From Chloroflexota bacterium (GTDB lineage: Bacteria; Chloroflexota; Limnocylindria; Limnocylindrales; CSP1-4), in the NCBI GenBank assembly GCA_019637815.1, contig JAHBUZ010000026.1:1-54031 (forward strand): a DNA stretch of 54,031 nucleotides, in the 5' to 3' direction. The position numbers were made by a program, and so were the translations under genes. How positions within the stretch are numbered: the first letter of the stretch is position 1; the number at the start of each line of letters is the position of its first letter. The notes under the pieces were generated by a model, which searched no databases, was not told the origin of the DNA, and saw only the letters and a list, made by a program, of their open reading frames with translations. Of this stretch, positions 1-8,878 are shown piece after piece.

Positions 1-945
1 ATGAGCGAGCTCACCTCCTGGAGCGACACACGGACGCGCCAGGCGATCGTCGACTTCGTGACCCGGGTCACCACCGAGGGTGGCCCGGACCACGTCCCGG
101 TCGAGGAGCGCATCGCGGTCTTCGACAACGATGGCACGCTGTGGACCGAGAAGCCCATGCCCGTGGAGCTCGTGTTCATCCTCCATCGCTGGGTCGAGAT
201 GGTCCACGCCGATCCCGGCCTCCGCGAGCGGCAGCCCTGGCGGGCCGCCGTGGAGCAGGACTACGCGTTCCTCGCGGGCGCCTTCGACAAGCACTACCTG
301 GGGGATGACACCGACCTCCAGGTGTTGATGGGTGGCATCATCGGCGCCTTCGCGGGCCTGGACGTGGAGACGTACGGGTCGCGGGCCGCGACGTTCGTCC
401 GCGATGTGACCCATCCCACGCTGGACCGGCCGTTCACGACGGTCGGCTTCCAGCCGATGGTGGAGCTGCTCCGGTACCTGGAGGCACATGGGTTCACGAC
501 CTACATCGCGTCGGGTGGCAACCGTGACTTCATGCGCGGGTTCGCATGGGACGTCTACGGCCTGCCGCCGGAGCGCATCATCGGCAGCTCCAACGAGCTC
601 ACGTACGTCGCCGATGGTGCTGATGGTGACGGGTCGATCGTGTACGCGGCCGCACCCGACGTCTTCGACGATGGGCCAGCCAAGCCCATCCGGATCTGGA
701 GCCGCATCGGCCGTCGTCCGCTCATCGCGGGTGGCAACTCCAACGGCGACATCCCGATGCTCGAGTTCGCCGGGACCGGCGCGCGGCCGGCCCTCCGGCT
801 CCTCGTCCTCCACGACGACCCGGAGCGTGAGGTCGAGTACGTCAAGGGCGCCGAGCGAGCCCTGGAACGCGCGAAGGCGGAGGATTGGACGGTCATCTCG
901 ATGCGTGATGACTGGTCCCGGGTGTTCACCGACCCGGCTGCCTGA
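1..945 (+). CDS. HAD-superfamily phosphatase
   Basis: A 314-residue soluble hydrolase of the haloacid dehalogenase superfamily, probably a small-molecule phosphomonoesterase. Motif I is FDNDGTLW, with nucleophile Asp42 and acid Asp44. Motif II is in IASGGNRDFM (about 168-177), and the metal-binding motif IV is GGNSNGDIPML around Asp250. A long insert between motifs I and II is consistent with a cap domain. The ATG is the first base of the window, so upstream signals cannot be seen. The stop lies 16 nt before a SulP transporter gene on the same strand, so it probably leads that operon. The substrate is unknown; the link to anion transport rests only on adjacency. Confidence 0.85.
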   Translation: MSELTSWSDTRTRQAIVDFVTRVTTEGGPDHVPVEERIAVFDNDGTLWTEKPMPVELVFILHRWVEMVHADPGLRERQPWRAAVEQDYAFLAGAFDKHYLGDDTDLQVLMGGIIGAFAGLDVETYGSRAATFVRDVTHPTLDRPFTTVGFQPMVELLRYLEAHGFTTYIASGGNRDFMRGFAWDVYGLPPERIIGSSNELTYVADGADGDGSIVYAAAPDVFDDGPAKPIRIWSRIGRRPLIAGGNSNGDIPMLEFAGTGARPALRLLVLHDDPEREVEYVKGAERALERAKAEDWTVISMRDDWSRVFTDPAA

Positions 946-960
946 CGACCCAGGTCGGCG

Positions 961-2712
961 ATGCACATCGGCCTGTTCCTCTCGCTGCGGGGCTATCGGC
1001 CGGAGTGGCTCAAGGGCGACATCATCGCGGGCCTCACCGTGTGGGCGGTGCTGGTCCCCGAGTCGCTCGCGTACGCCACGATCGCGGGGGTGTCCCCGGT
1101 GGTCGGCCTGTACGCGGCACCGGGCGCGCTGCTGCTGTATGCGATCTTCGGCAGCTCGCGCCACCTGGTCGTGGGCCCCATGTCCGCGACCGCGGCGTTG
1201 TCGGCGTCCATCGTCGCGACGGTCGCGACACCAGGCAGCGATCCGTTCACGACCGCGACCGTGGCGCTCGCGGTCTGCGTGGGCATCGCGGGGGTCGTGG
1301 CGGCGCTCCTCCGCCTGGGCTTCCTGACCAACTTCATCAGCGAGCCCGTGCTCAAGGGCTTCATCGTGGGTCTCGCCCTGACCATCATCATCGGCCAGGT
1401 GCCCGACCTGATGGGCGTGGCCAAGGTGTCGGGCGACTTCTTCGAGAAGCTCGCTGGCGTCATCCGGGAGCTGGGGTCCGTCCACCTCCCCACGCTCATC
1501 GTGGGCCTGGTCTCGCTGGCCATCGTGCTCGGGCTCAAGGAGGTCGCACCGGTCCTGCCGGGCTCGCTCATCGCGGTCGGCGTGGGTATCGCTGCGGTGG
1601 CGCTGCTCCGGCTGGACGAGCAGGGCGTCGAGATCGTGGGCGCCATCGCGCCCGGGCTGCCGCCGCTGGGCCTGCCCGCCCTGGACCTGGACACCTGGAT
1701 GGCGCTCGCGCCGGCGGCCGTGGGCGTACTCCTGGTGGGGCTCGCGGAGGGCCTGGGTGCCGCCAAGGCCTACGCCGCCCGGGATCACTACGACGTCGAT
1801 GCGAACCGCGAGCTGCTGGGCCTGGGCGCCGCGAACCTGGCATCCGGCCTCTCCGCCGGCATGGTCGTCAATGGCAGCCTGTCCAAGACCGCGGTCAACG
1901 GGGCCGCGGGCGCGAAGAGCCAGGTGTCGGGTCTCGTGGTCGCGGGCATGGTCATCGTGACCCTGCTGTTCCTGACCAGCCTCTTCGAGCAGCTCCCGGA
2001 GGCGACCCTCGCGGGCGTGGTCATCGCCGCGGTGTGGGAGCTCGTGGACGTGCGGTCGCTCGCCCGGCTGTACCGGCTCGCGTCGGATCCCATCACGCGC
2101 GTCACGGGCATCGTGGGGCGGCCGGACTTCCTGACCGCGATCGCGGCCATGCTGGGGGTGCTCGTCTTCGACACGCTGCCGGGGCTGTTCCTGGGCATCG
2201 TGGTGTCCCTGGTGCTGCTGCTGTATCGCGCGTACGCACCCCATGTGGCCACCCTGGGCCTGGTGCCCGGGACGACCGGCCAGTTCGGGGATGTGGCACG
2301 CCACCCGGAGAACCAGGTCCATCCGGCCGTGCCGGTCCTGCGGGTGGATGCCGCCCTGTTCTTCGCGAACGCGGAGCATGTGCGGGGTGTCGTCCGGACG
2401 ACCGCGGCACAGCCGGATGTCCGGGCCGTGGTCCTGGACATGGGCAGCGTGCCGAGCGTGGACGTGTCCGCGGTCCGGATGCTCGCGGAGCTGCGTGACG
2501 ACCTTGCGGCACGGGACGTGCGCCTGGTCCTGGCACGTGACCTTGGCCAGGTGCGGGAGCTGATGCGCCGCGACCTGGGTGACGAAGGGCTCGCGGATGT
2601 GTATCCCGACGTGCGCACCGCGCTGGAGGCCCTGGCACCGACCGCGCAGGAGACGGCGGCAGAAGGAGACGCGTCGACCATGACGCCGGCCGGGCCGACG
2701 GTCCCCCGGTGA
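961..2712 (+). CDS. SulP-family inorganic anion transporter with STAS domain
   Basis: A 583-residue membrane transporter of the SulP/SLC26 family, members of which move sulfate, bicarbonate or other anions. The N-terminus (GDIIAGLTVWAVLVPESLAY) matches the family's first membrane segment, and many hydrophobic helices follow to about residue 420. A C-terminal STAS domain spans about 440-565 and includes VLDMGSVPSVDVSAV. The length is normal for the family. The stop overlaps the next gene's GTG start (GTGA), so the two are probably translationally coupled. A second, divergent SulP gene lies 0.8 kb downstream. The transported ion cannot be told from sequence. Confidence 0.93.
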   Translation: MHIGLFLSLRGYRPEWLKGDIIAGLTVWAVLVPESLAYATIAGVSPVVGLYAAPGALLLYAIFGSSRHLVVGPMSATAALSASIVATVATPGSDPFTTATVALAVCVGIAGVVAALLRLGFLTNFISEPVLKGFIVGLALTIIIGQVPDLMGVAKVSGDFFEKLAGVIRELGSVHLPTLIVGLVSLAIVLGLKEVAPVLPGSLIAVGVGIAAVALLRLDEQGVEIVGAIAPGLPPLGLPALDLDTWMALAPAAVGVLLVGLAEGLGAAKAYAARDHYDVDANRELLGLGAANLASGLSAGMVVNGSLSKTAVNGAAGAKSQVSGLVVAGMVIVTLLFLTSLFEQLPEATLAGVVIAAVWELVDVRSLARLYRLASDPITRVTGIVGRPDFLTAIAAMLGVLVFDTLPGLFLGIVVSLVLLLYRAYAPHVATLGLVPGTTGQFGDVARHPENQVHPAVPVLRVDAALFFANAEHVRGVVRTTAAQPDVRAVVLDMGSVPSVDVSAVRMLAELRDDLAARDVRLVLARDLGQVRELMRRDLGDEGLADVYPDVRTALEALAPTAQETAAEGDASTMTPAGPTVPR

Positions 2713-3500
2713 CCACGAGCGACCCCCCGGAGCCGCCTGGGGCGACCCCCACCGCGCGCTCGATCCGGGATGCCGGACGGCGCACGGCGTGGCTGGGCAT
2801 CGCCCACGCGCTGCTGGTGCTGCTGTCCGCGTGGCTCCTCCAGGGCGTGCCCCGAGGAGACGACCTCGTGGCACTCCGGGCGTTCTACGAGAGCCCCGAG
2901 AGCCGACGGGCCGTGCTCGTGGGCATGTACCTGCTGCCGTTCGCGGGCATCGCCTTCGTGTGGTTCGTCGTCGCGCTCCGGATGTGGATCTCGTTCACCC
3001 ATCGGCGTGTCGACGCGCTGCTGTCGAACGTGCAGCTGGTCAGTGGCATCGTGTTCATCACGCTCTTCTTCGCGGCCGTGGCCACATCCGCGTCGATGGT
3101 CGCCGCCGTGGACATCAGCGGTCTGGCGGCGGACCTCGGCCTGGCCCGGTTCCTGCCCGCGTACGGCGACACGCTCATGTTCGTGTTCGCCATCAAGATG
3201 GCCGCGATGTTCATGTTCACGACGACCTCCATCGCCCGTGGATCGGACGTGCTGCCGCGCTGGTTCATCCTGCTGGGATACCTGCTGGGGCTGGTGTTGC
3301 TCCTGAGCCCGGTCTTCTCGTCCCTGCTGACGCTCGTGTTCCCGCTGTGGCTGCTCGTGCTCAGCGCGTTGCTGCTGCGACGGGCGCGGACGATCCCGGG
3401 TCACCTGACCATGGATGACCTCGCGGCCCGGCGGGATGCAGCGACGACGGGTCAGCACGCCACGGACGGGACGAACGAGGCGGTGGAGCCCGGCACCTGA
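2709..3500 (+). CDS. multi-spanning membrane protein of unknown function between two SulP genes
   Basis: A 263-residue protein with about six hydrophobic segments (near residues 23-45, 65-92, 100-133, 150-170, 180-205 and 205-225). The N-terminus is Pro-rich and soluble, and the C-terminus is a charged tail. I do not recognise a family. The GTG start overlaps the stop of the upstream SulP gene, and its own TGA overlaps the ATG of the second SulP gene (TGATG), so all three genes are tightly coupled. The context suggests an accessory subunit or partner of the transporters; this is inference. Confidence 0.85.
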   Translation: MTTSDPPEPPGATPTARSIRDAGRRTAWLGIAHALLVLLSAWLLQGVPRGDDLVALRAFYESPESRRAVLVGMYLLPFAGIAFVWFVVALRMWISFTHRRVDALLSNVQLVSGIVFITLFFAAVATSASMVAAVDISGLAADLGLARFLPAYGDTLMFVFAIKMAAMFMFTTTSIARGSDVLPRWFILLGYLLGLVLLLSPVFSSLLTLVFPLWLLVLSALLLRRARTIPGHLTMDDLAARRDAATTGQHATDGTNEAVEPGT

Positions 3501-5155
3501 TGGCAGGCACCACACCCGGCGCCGAGCGGTACGTCCCGGCGCTGCGCTGGCTGCCCAGATATGACGCGGGCCAGCTGCGGCCGGACCTGATCGCGGCACT
3601 CACCGTCTGGGCGCTGGTGGTGCCCCAGGCGATCGCGTATGCCCAGATCGCGGGTCTGCCACCCCAGCACGGCCTGTTCGCGGCCGCGGGTGGTCTCCTG
3701 GGATACGGGCTCCTGGGCACCAGCCGCCAGCTCATCGTGACGCCCACGTCCTCCACGGCGGCCATCTCGGCATCCCTGGTCGCGGTGCTCGCGATGGGGG
3801 ACCTGGCGCGCATGGCGTCGTTGTCCGCCGCGCTCGCGATCCTCGCAGGTGTGGCCCTGGGTGTGCTGGGCTTCCTGCGCCTTGGTTTCGTGTCCCGCTT
3901 CATCCCGGTCGCGGTGCAGGTGGGCTTCATGTTCGGGCTGGGGCTCACCATCATCGCGGGCCAGCTGTCGAAGATCCTGGGGGTGCCGGCAGGTTCGGGG
4001 ACCTTCGTGGAGGTGCTCGGTGACCTGGTGCGGGTCGTGAGCGAGACGAACGCGTGGTCGCTCGTGCTGGGCGCCGTGGCGCTCGCGGTGCTCGTGGCGG
4101 TGCCCCGGATCCGACCGACGGTGCCCATCGCGCTCGTGGTCGTGGTGGGTGGCATCGTGGCGGTCGCGGTCCTCGGGCTCGCGGATCGAGGCGTCGAGGT
4201 CATCGGGCTGGTGGAGGGGGCGTTCCCGCTGCCCGCGATCCCGGCCATCGAGCCGGGTGACCTCATGGCGCTCGTGCCCGGCGCCATCGCCATCGCCATC
4301 GTGGGCTCCGCGGAGGGCCTGACCGTCGCCCAGGGATTCGCGCAGGAGCATCGCTATGACATCGATGCCGACCAGGAGCTGCGGGCGGTGGGTGGCTCGA
4401 ACATCGTGGCCGGCCTGTTCCAGGGGTTCATCGTGGGTGGCGGCGCCAGCCAGAGCGCGGCCGCTGACCGGGCCGGGGCGCGCACGGCGATGTGCTCGCT
4501 GCTGGTCGCGGCCCTGACCGCGGCCACCGCCGCGTTCCTGCTGCCGCTGTTCCAGGACCTGCCGCAGCCGGTGCTCGGCGCGATCGTCATCAGCGCGGTC
4601 ATCGGGTTCCTGCGGGTCGGGGAGCTGCGACGCATCGCGGCCCTGCGGCGGGACTCGTTCGCGGTGGCGCTGCTCGCGCTCGTGATGACGCTCCTGCTGG
4701 GGATCCTGCCGGGCCTCATCGGGGCGGTCATCCTGGCCATCGTGCTGCTCCTGGTGCGACTGGCACGACCGCACATCACGCTCCTCGACCGGGACGCCGG
4801 CACCGACGCGCTGGTCGTGCGACTCGAGGGACCGCTCCTGTTCCTGGATGCCGGGGCGTTGCGGGACACGGTGCGGGACGCGGTCCGAGCGGCCCCGACA
4901 CCACCGACGGTCGTGGTCCTGGACCTGGCGATGACCCACGAGCTGGACATCGAGAGCCTGGACGTGCTGGACCGCATCGCCGAGCAGCTGGCCGACCAGG
5001 GGATCGAGCTGCGGCTGGCGGGCGTCCAGCCGCTGGTCCGGTCGGTCCTCGACCGGGGCGCGCATCTCGGCACGCGATCCTTCGCGATCCACGCGACCGT
5101 GGCGGACGCGATCGCGGCCCCCGGTGTCGACGCCAGGTCGGATCGGCGCGTCTGA
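3500..5155 (+). CDS. second SulP-family anion transporter with STAS domain
   Basis: A 551-residue SulP transporter, clearly related to the one at 961-2712 but well diverged. The first membrane segment reads PDLIAALTVWALVVPQAIAY, followed by a hydrophobic core. The STAS domain at about 430-535 includes VVVLDLAMTHELDIESLDVL. The start overlaps the stop of the preceding membrane-protein gene, so it belongs to the same transcription unit. The two paralogues may form different homodimers or take different ions, but the sequence does not decide this. It is the last gene of the block; 135 nt follow before the next gene. Confidence 0.93.
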   Translation: MAGTTPGAERYVPALRWLPRYDAGQLRPDLIAALTVWALVVPQAIAYAQIAGLPPQHGLFAAAGGLLGYGLLGTSRQLIVTPTSSTAAISASLVAVLAMGDLARMASLSAALAILAGVALGVLGFLRLGFVSRFIPVAVQVGFMFGLGLTIIAGQLSKILGVPAGSGTFVEVLGDLVRVVSETNAWSLVLGAVALAVLVAVPRIRPTVPIALVVVVGGIVAVAVLGLADRGVEVIGLVEGAFPLPAIPAIEPGDLMALVPGAIAIAIVGSAEGLTVAQGFAQEHRYDIDADQELRAVGGSNIVAGLFQGFIVGGGASQSAAADRAGARTAMCSLLVAALTAATAAFLLPLFQDLPQPVLGAIVISAVIGFLRVGELRRIAALRRDSFAVALLALVMTLLLGILPGLIGAVILAIVLLLVRLARPHITLLDRDAGTDALVVRLEGPLLFLDAGALRDTVRDAVRAAPTPPTVVVLDLAMTHELDIESLDVLDRIAEQLADQGIELRLAGVQPLVRSVLDRGAHLGTRSFAIHATVADAIAAPGVDARSDRRV

Positions 5156-5248
5156 TGACGAGCCCGCATCCCGGACGGCACACCCGGCGGGGCCGACGGC
5201 CGCCATCGTTCGTCATGCGCAGGGCGTCGAGCGACGGCCTGCCGGGAG

Positions 5249-5254
5249 TACCGT
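5249..5254 (+). promoter_or_regulatory. candidate -10 hexamer TACCGT for a leaderless transcript
   Basis: TACCGT lies 7 nt before the ATG of the short leader frame at 5262. The spacing fits transcription starting at or next to that ATG. No convincing -35 box is visible. The same hexamer-to-start distance recurs at many genes in this window. Confidence 0.4.
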
Positions 5255-5261
5255 ACGCAGC

Positions 5262-5294
5262 ATGAGCATCCCCGTCATCCCGATCGTCTCATGA
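5262..5294 (+). CDS. candidate leader peptide MSIPVIPIVS
   Basis: A ten-codon open frame starts with ATG 7 nt after the TACCGT hexamer. Its TGA overlaps the ATG of the nitroreductase gene (ATGA, 5291-5294). No ribosome binding site precedes it, which fits leaderless initiation. The downstream gene also lacks a clear ribosome binding site of its own, so termination-reinitiation coupling is plausible. The peptide is rich in Ile, Val and Pro. It may be only a translation-delivery device or may sense amino-acid supply. It is too short for statistical coding support. Confidence 0.35.
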   Translation: MSIPVIPIVS

Positions 5295-5866
5295 CCCCGT
5301 CCGCCCAACCTGCCGCGGCGCTTCGGTCGCTGCGCCAGGTCCGCCAGGTCCGTCAGTTCACGGACCAGCCGGTCACCGATGCGCAGCTCGACGCGATCGT
5401 GGATGTCGGCCGCTGGTCCGGCAGCAGCCGCAACACCCAGCCGTGGCGCTTCCTGGTGCTCGCGGATCGGGATCTCGTGCGGCGTGTCGGCGAGGCAGGC
5501 GCGCCACACACGCGGGCGCTGCTGACGGCCCCTGCCGCGATCGCCATCGCTGTGCCCGCGGCGGGTGCCGCCGTGTCGTTCGCCTACGACGAGGGCCGCG
5601 CCGCGGAGCGGATGCTCATCGCGGCCGGGATGGTCGGCCTGGCCGCCGGCATCGCGTGGGTCGCGCCCGACCATCGCGCGTCCGCGGCCGGGCTGCTGCG
5701 CGTCCCGGATGGCTGGATCGTGCGCACGCTCATCGCCCTCGGCCATCCCACCGACGAGGCCCGCCAGCCCAAGTCCGCGCCCGGTGCCGCACGGCGCCCT
5801 CGCGAGGACATGGTCACGCGGGACGGCTGGTCCGACCGGCTCGCGCCCTGGGAGCCGCCGACGTAG
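5291..5866 (+). CDS. nitroreductase-family FMN oxidoreductase
   Basis: A 191-residue member of the nitroreductase (NfsA/NfsB-like) family, expected to be an FMN-dependent NAD(P)H oxidoreductase in the cytoplasm. The N-terminal RSLRQVRQVRQFTDQPV and GRWSGSSRNTQPWRFLVL are the typical FMN phosphate-binding region. The central segment EGRAAERMLIAAGMVGLAAG is the conserved helix. The C-terminal IALGHPTDEAR fits the family's end motif (normally GxP). The start was chosen where the leader frame's stop overlaps ATG. The next gene begins 20 nt downstream. The substrate is unknown. Confidence 0.85.
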   Translation: MTPSAQPAAALRSLRQVRQVRQFTDQPVTDAQLDAIVDVGRWSGSSRNTQPWRFLVLADRDLVRRVGEAGAPHTRALLTAPAAIAIAVPAAGAAVSFAYDEGRAAERMLIAAGMVGLAAGIAWVAPDHRASAAGLLRVPDGWIVRTLIALGHPTDEARQPKSAPGAARRPREDMVTRDGWSDRLAPWEPPT

Positions 5867-5886
5867 TGCCGCCCACGAGAGGACGC

Positions 5887-8118
5887 ATGAGCACCACGCC
5901 CACGACCCCGCCCGCAGCGCCTGTGCGCCCCGGGGTCCTCCACCGGATCGCGAACATCTGGGCGGACGAGTACGACACCGCCATGAACTGGCCCAACGGC
6001 CGGCGTCATCTGCTGGGTCGCGCCGTGGTCATCACGCTCGTGGACGCGGCGGCACTCGTGGTGGCCGGCTGGCTGGTGCCGGGCGTCGTGGTCGAGAGCC
6101 TCCTGGGCGCCCTGCTGGTGACCATCATCGCGGGACTGCTGACATTCGCGCTCCGCCCGGTCGCCTTCCTGATCCTCCCCCAGAGCATCCTGACCACCGC
6201 CCTCCTGACGGTGCTGTTCCTCGTGGGCACGCTCCTGATCGCGCAGCGGCTCATCCCGTCGGTGACCATCGACGGCATCATCGCGGCCGTCATCACGGCG
6301 CTCATCATCGCGCTCGTCAACGCCATCGCCCTGGCCATCCTGGGGCTGGACGAGGACGAATCGTTCTATCGCCGCTCGATGCGCAAGCTGGCCCGGGCAC
6401 GCGGTGACGTGGATGACCGGCCGGGTCCCGGCTTCGCCATCCTCCAGGTGGACGGCCTGTCCGAGCCGGTCATCAAGAACGCGCTGCGCACCGGTCGGAT
6501 GCCCTTCCTCAGCAGCTGGCTGCGCGAGGGCAGCCACAAGCTGGGCAGGTACGAGGCGCTCGCGCCGTCCATGACCACGGCCGGCCAGACCGGCATCCTC
6601 CACGGCGACAACAGCGGCATCCCCGCGTTCCGCTGGTGGGAGCGCGATCGGCGCTACCTGATGGTCTCCAACCACCCGGAGGACGCGTTCCTCATCGAGC
6701 AGCGGGCATCGGGCCCCAACGACCTGCTGCGGGACGGCGGCGCGAGCATCTCCAACATGGTGAGCGGCGGGGCACCCCGATGCGTGGCCACCAACAGCCA
6801 GCTCTCCAAGCAGGGCCAGGGCATCCGGATGGATGCGTTCTCGCTGTACCTCATCAACCCCTACAACATCACGCGTGGCGCGGTGACCTTCTGCCAGTCG
6901 CTCATCGTGGAGTACTTCCAGGCCCGCAAGCAGCGCACCCGCGGCGTCGTGCCGCGCATCACCCGGGGCATGCCCTTCCCGTTCCTGCGCGCCGCGACCA
7001 CGACGCTGCTGCGGGACATGACCGTGGACTTGATGATCGGGGAGATGTACCGCGGGACGCCCATCATCTTCGCGGACTACCTGGGCTATGACGAGGTGGC
7101 CCACCACGCCGGCCCCGAGCGACCCGAGTCGATGGACCAGCTGGAGGTGGTCGACCGGATGGTCCGGTCGCTGGCCCGGGCGGCGGAGGAGGCACCCCGG
7201 ACCTATCACTTCATCCTGCTCTCGGACCACGGCCAGACCCAGGGCGCCACCTTCGACGAGCGGTACGGCGTCAGCCTCGAGGGGCTCGTCCGCCGGCTCA
7301 TGACGGGCGAGGTCGATTCCCTCGCGGCCACCGGAGACGCGGAATCATGGGGTCCCGTGAACGCGTTCTTCACGGAGGTGGTGCGGGTGCCCGGGCGGAC
7401 CGCCCGCCTCGCGCGTCGCGCGCTCGCGGATGAGACGACCGGCGATGTCGTGTCGCTGGGGCCGAGCGGCAAGGGTGAGCGGTCGGGCGCCGGAGCGGGG
7501 ACCGACAGCGTCCCGGACCTGGTCATCGCGGCCTCGGGCAACCTCGCCAACATCTACTTCCCGGATGTCCCCGAGCGACGCTCGCTGGAGGACATCGAGG
7601 CGCTCCATCCGGACCTCGTCAGAGGGCTCGTGGAGCACCCGGGCATCGGCTTCGTGCTGGTGCGCAGCGAGCGCTTCGGCGCCCTCGCCATCGGCCGCCA
7701 GGGGATCCACTACCTCGCCGACGACCGGGTCGTGGGCGATGACCCGCTCACCATCTTCGGTCCGCATGCCGCGGACAACCTGCGCCGGCTGGACTCGTAC
7801 ACCCATGTCGGGGACATCCTCGTCAACTCCATCTACGACCCATCGACCGACGAGATCGCGCCCTTCGAGCACCAGGTCGGCGCCCACGGCGGCTTCGGTG
7901 GGCCCCAGAACCAGGCGTTCCTGCTGTACCCCACGGCGCTCGAGACGGAGACCGAGCCCATCGCGCTCGTGGGTGCCGAGGCGGTGAACACGCGCATCCA
8001 CCAGTGGATCGCACGGGCGCGGGCGCTCGAGACCGACGGCGCCACCGCGGCGCCGCCGGACACCGCGGTCCGCTCGGAGGTGGCCGAGGTGCTCCAGGAC
8101 GCCAAGCGCTCCGGGTGA
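5887..8118 (+). CDS. phage-holin-like membrane domain fused to an alkaline-phosphatase-fold phosphodiesterase
   Basis: A 743-residue fusion. Residues about 45-160 form four hydrophobic helices of the 'mycobacterial 4-TMS phage holin' type (PF04020-like). Residues about 180-680 are a type I phosphodiesterase/nucleotide pyrophosphatase-like domain of the alkaline phosphatase superfamily. Metal-site signatures are FAILQVDG (Asp about 189), the SDHGQTQG segment (Asp447/His448) and AHGGFGGPQ (His about 667). The frame is open much further upstream, but this ATG is preferred because AGAGGA lies just before it and an earlier start would overlap the nitroreductase. Such holin-phosphodiesterase fusions occur as chromosomal genes in actinobacteria, so this is not evidence of a prophage. 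A membrane-anchored phosphoester hydrolase is inferred; the substrate is unknown. Confidence 0.85.
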   Translation: MSTTPTTPPAAPVRPGVLHRIANIWADEYDTAMNWPNGRRHLLGRAVVITLVDAAALVVAGWLVPGVVVESLLGALLVTIIAGLLTFALRPVAFLILPQSILTTALLTVLFLVGTLLIAQRLIPSVTIDGIIAAVITALIIALVNAIALAILGLDEDESFYRRSMRKLARARGDVDDRPGPGFAILQVDGLSEPVIKNALRTGRMPFLSSWLREGSHKLGRYEALAPSMTTAGQTGILHGDNSGIPAFRWWERDRRYLMVSNHPEDAFLIEQRASGPNDLLRDGGASISNMVSGGAPRCVATNSQLSKQGQGIRMDAFSLYLINPYNITRGAVTFCQSLIVEYFQARKQRTRGVVPRITRGMPFPFLRAATTTLLRDMTVDLMIGEMYRGTPIIFADYLGYDEVAHHAGPERPESMDQLEVVDRMVRSLARAAEEAPRTYHFILLSDHGQTQGATFDERYGVSLEGLVRRLMTGEVDSLAATGDAESWGPVNAFFTEVVRVPGRTARLARRALADETTGDVVSLGPSGKGERSGAGAGTDSVPDLVIAASGNLANIYFPDVPERRSLEDIEALHPDLVRGLVEHPGIGFVLVRSERFGALAIGRQGIHYLADDRVVGDDPLTIFGPHAADNLRRLDSYTHVGDILVNSIYDPSTDEIAPFEHQVGAHGGFGGPQNQAFLLYPTALETETEPIALVGAEAVNTRIHQWIARARALETDGATAAPPDTAVRSEVAEVLQDAKRSG

Positions 8119-8144
8119 TGCCCCGGACCACGCGACCGGCCGGG

Positions 8145-8150
8145 TATCGT
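8145..8150 (+). promoter_or_regulatory. candidate -10 hexamer TATCGT upstream of the GAP gene
   Basis: TATCGT lies 29 nt before the GAP-family ATG. A ribosome binding site (GGAGGAG) lies between them, so this would be an ordinary leadered promoter. No clear -35 box is seen. Confidence 0.35.
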
Positions 8151-8179
8151 GTACCCGACGGAGATGTACGGAGGAGATC

Positions 8180-8848
8180 ATGGGAGCGGTGATCGGCGCG
8201 ATGCTGCCGTACGCCATCGGGATCGCGATCAGCCCCATCCCCATCGTGGCGGTCATCCTGATGCTGTTCTCGCGTCGCGCGGGCGCCAACGGCCCCGCCT
8301 TCCTCGCGGGCTGGGTCGTGGGTCTCCTCGCCGTCATCGTCGTGGTGCTCGTGCTCTCGGGTGTCCTGGGTGTGAGCGTCGGCAGCACGCCCGCCTGGGT
8401 CGCGTGGCTCCAGCTGCTGCTGGGCGTCCTGCTGGTGGTGCTCGGCTATCGACGCTGGGCGTCACGGCCCCCGGCCGGTATCACGCCGCCGCTCCCGCCC
8501 TGGCTCCAGGCGGTGGAGGAGCTGACACCCGGGACCGCGTTCGCGATGGGCGCGCTGCTGTCCGGCGTCAATCCCAAGAACCTGGTCCTCGCCGCAGGTG
8601 CCGCGCTGATGCTCGTCCAGGGGGGCCTGGGTGGCACGGAGCTGCTCCTCGCGATCGTGGTGTTCGTGGCCCTCGGCTCGCTGAGCATCGGGCTTCCCGT
8701 GGCCTACCAGCGGCTGGGCGGGCCGGCCGCCCGAGCGACGCTCGACACCTGGAAGGCGTGGCTGGTGGACGAGAACGCGACCGTCATGGCGGTCCTGCTG
8801 GTGGTGTTCGGGGTGGTCCTCGTGGGCAAGGGGGTCGCGGGCCTCTAG
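8180..8848 (+). CDS. GAP/Sap-family integral membrane protein
   Basis: A 222-residue protein with about six hydrophobic helices. The N-terminus (GAMLPYAIGIAISPIPIVAVILML) and SGVNPKNLVLAAGAAL match the GAP family (PF11139, sulfolipid-1-addressing protein), known in mycobacteria for a role in moving lipids to the cell surface. The start is supported by GGAGGAG ending 3 nt upstream. It sits between the holin/phosphodiesterase fusion and an MscS channel on the same strand, in an envelope-related block. In this organism a LysE-like export role is as likely as lipid addressing. Confidence 0.85.
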   Translation: MGAVIGAMLPYAIGIAISPIPIVAVILMLFSRRAGANGPAFLAGWVVGLLAVIVVVLVLSGVLGVSVGSTPAWVAWLQLLLGVLLVVLGYRRWASRPPAGITPPLPPWLQAVEELTPGTAFAMGALLSGVNPKNLVLAAGAALMLVQGGLGGTELLLAIVVFVALGSLSIGLPVAYQRLGGPAARATLDTWKAWLVDENATVMAVLLVVFGVVLVGKGVAGL

Positions 8849-8878
8849 GGCCCCCGCCAGACCCGTGGACGCCCGGCC

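Noticed and set aside
1788..3599. 603-codon open frame on the minus strand opposite the SulP genes
   Set aside because: It is a mirror of GC-rich codons in real plus-strand genes; the protein is Arg/His/Gln-rich with no domain and no start signal.
5887..8118. 'Phage holin' domain as a sign of a prophage
   Set aside because: The domain is fused to a phosphodiesterase, and no other phage genes are present; such fusions are ordinary chromosomal genes.
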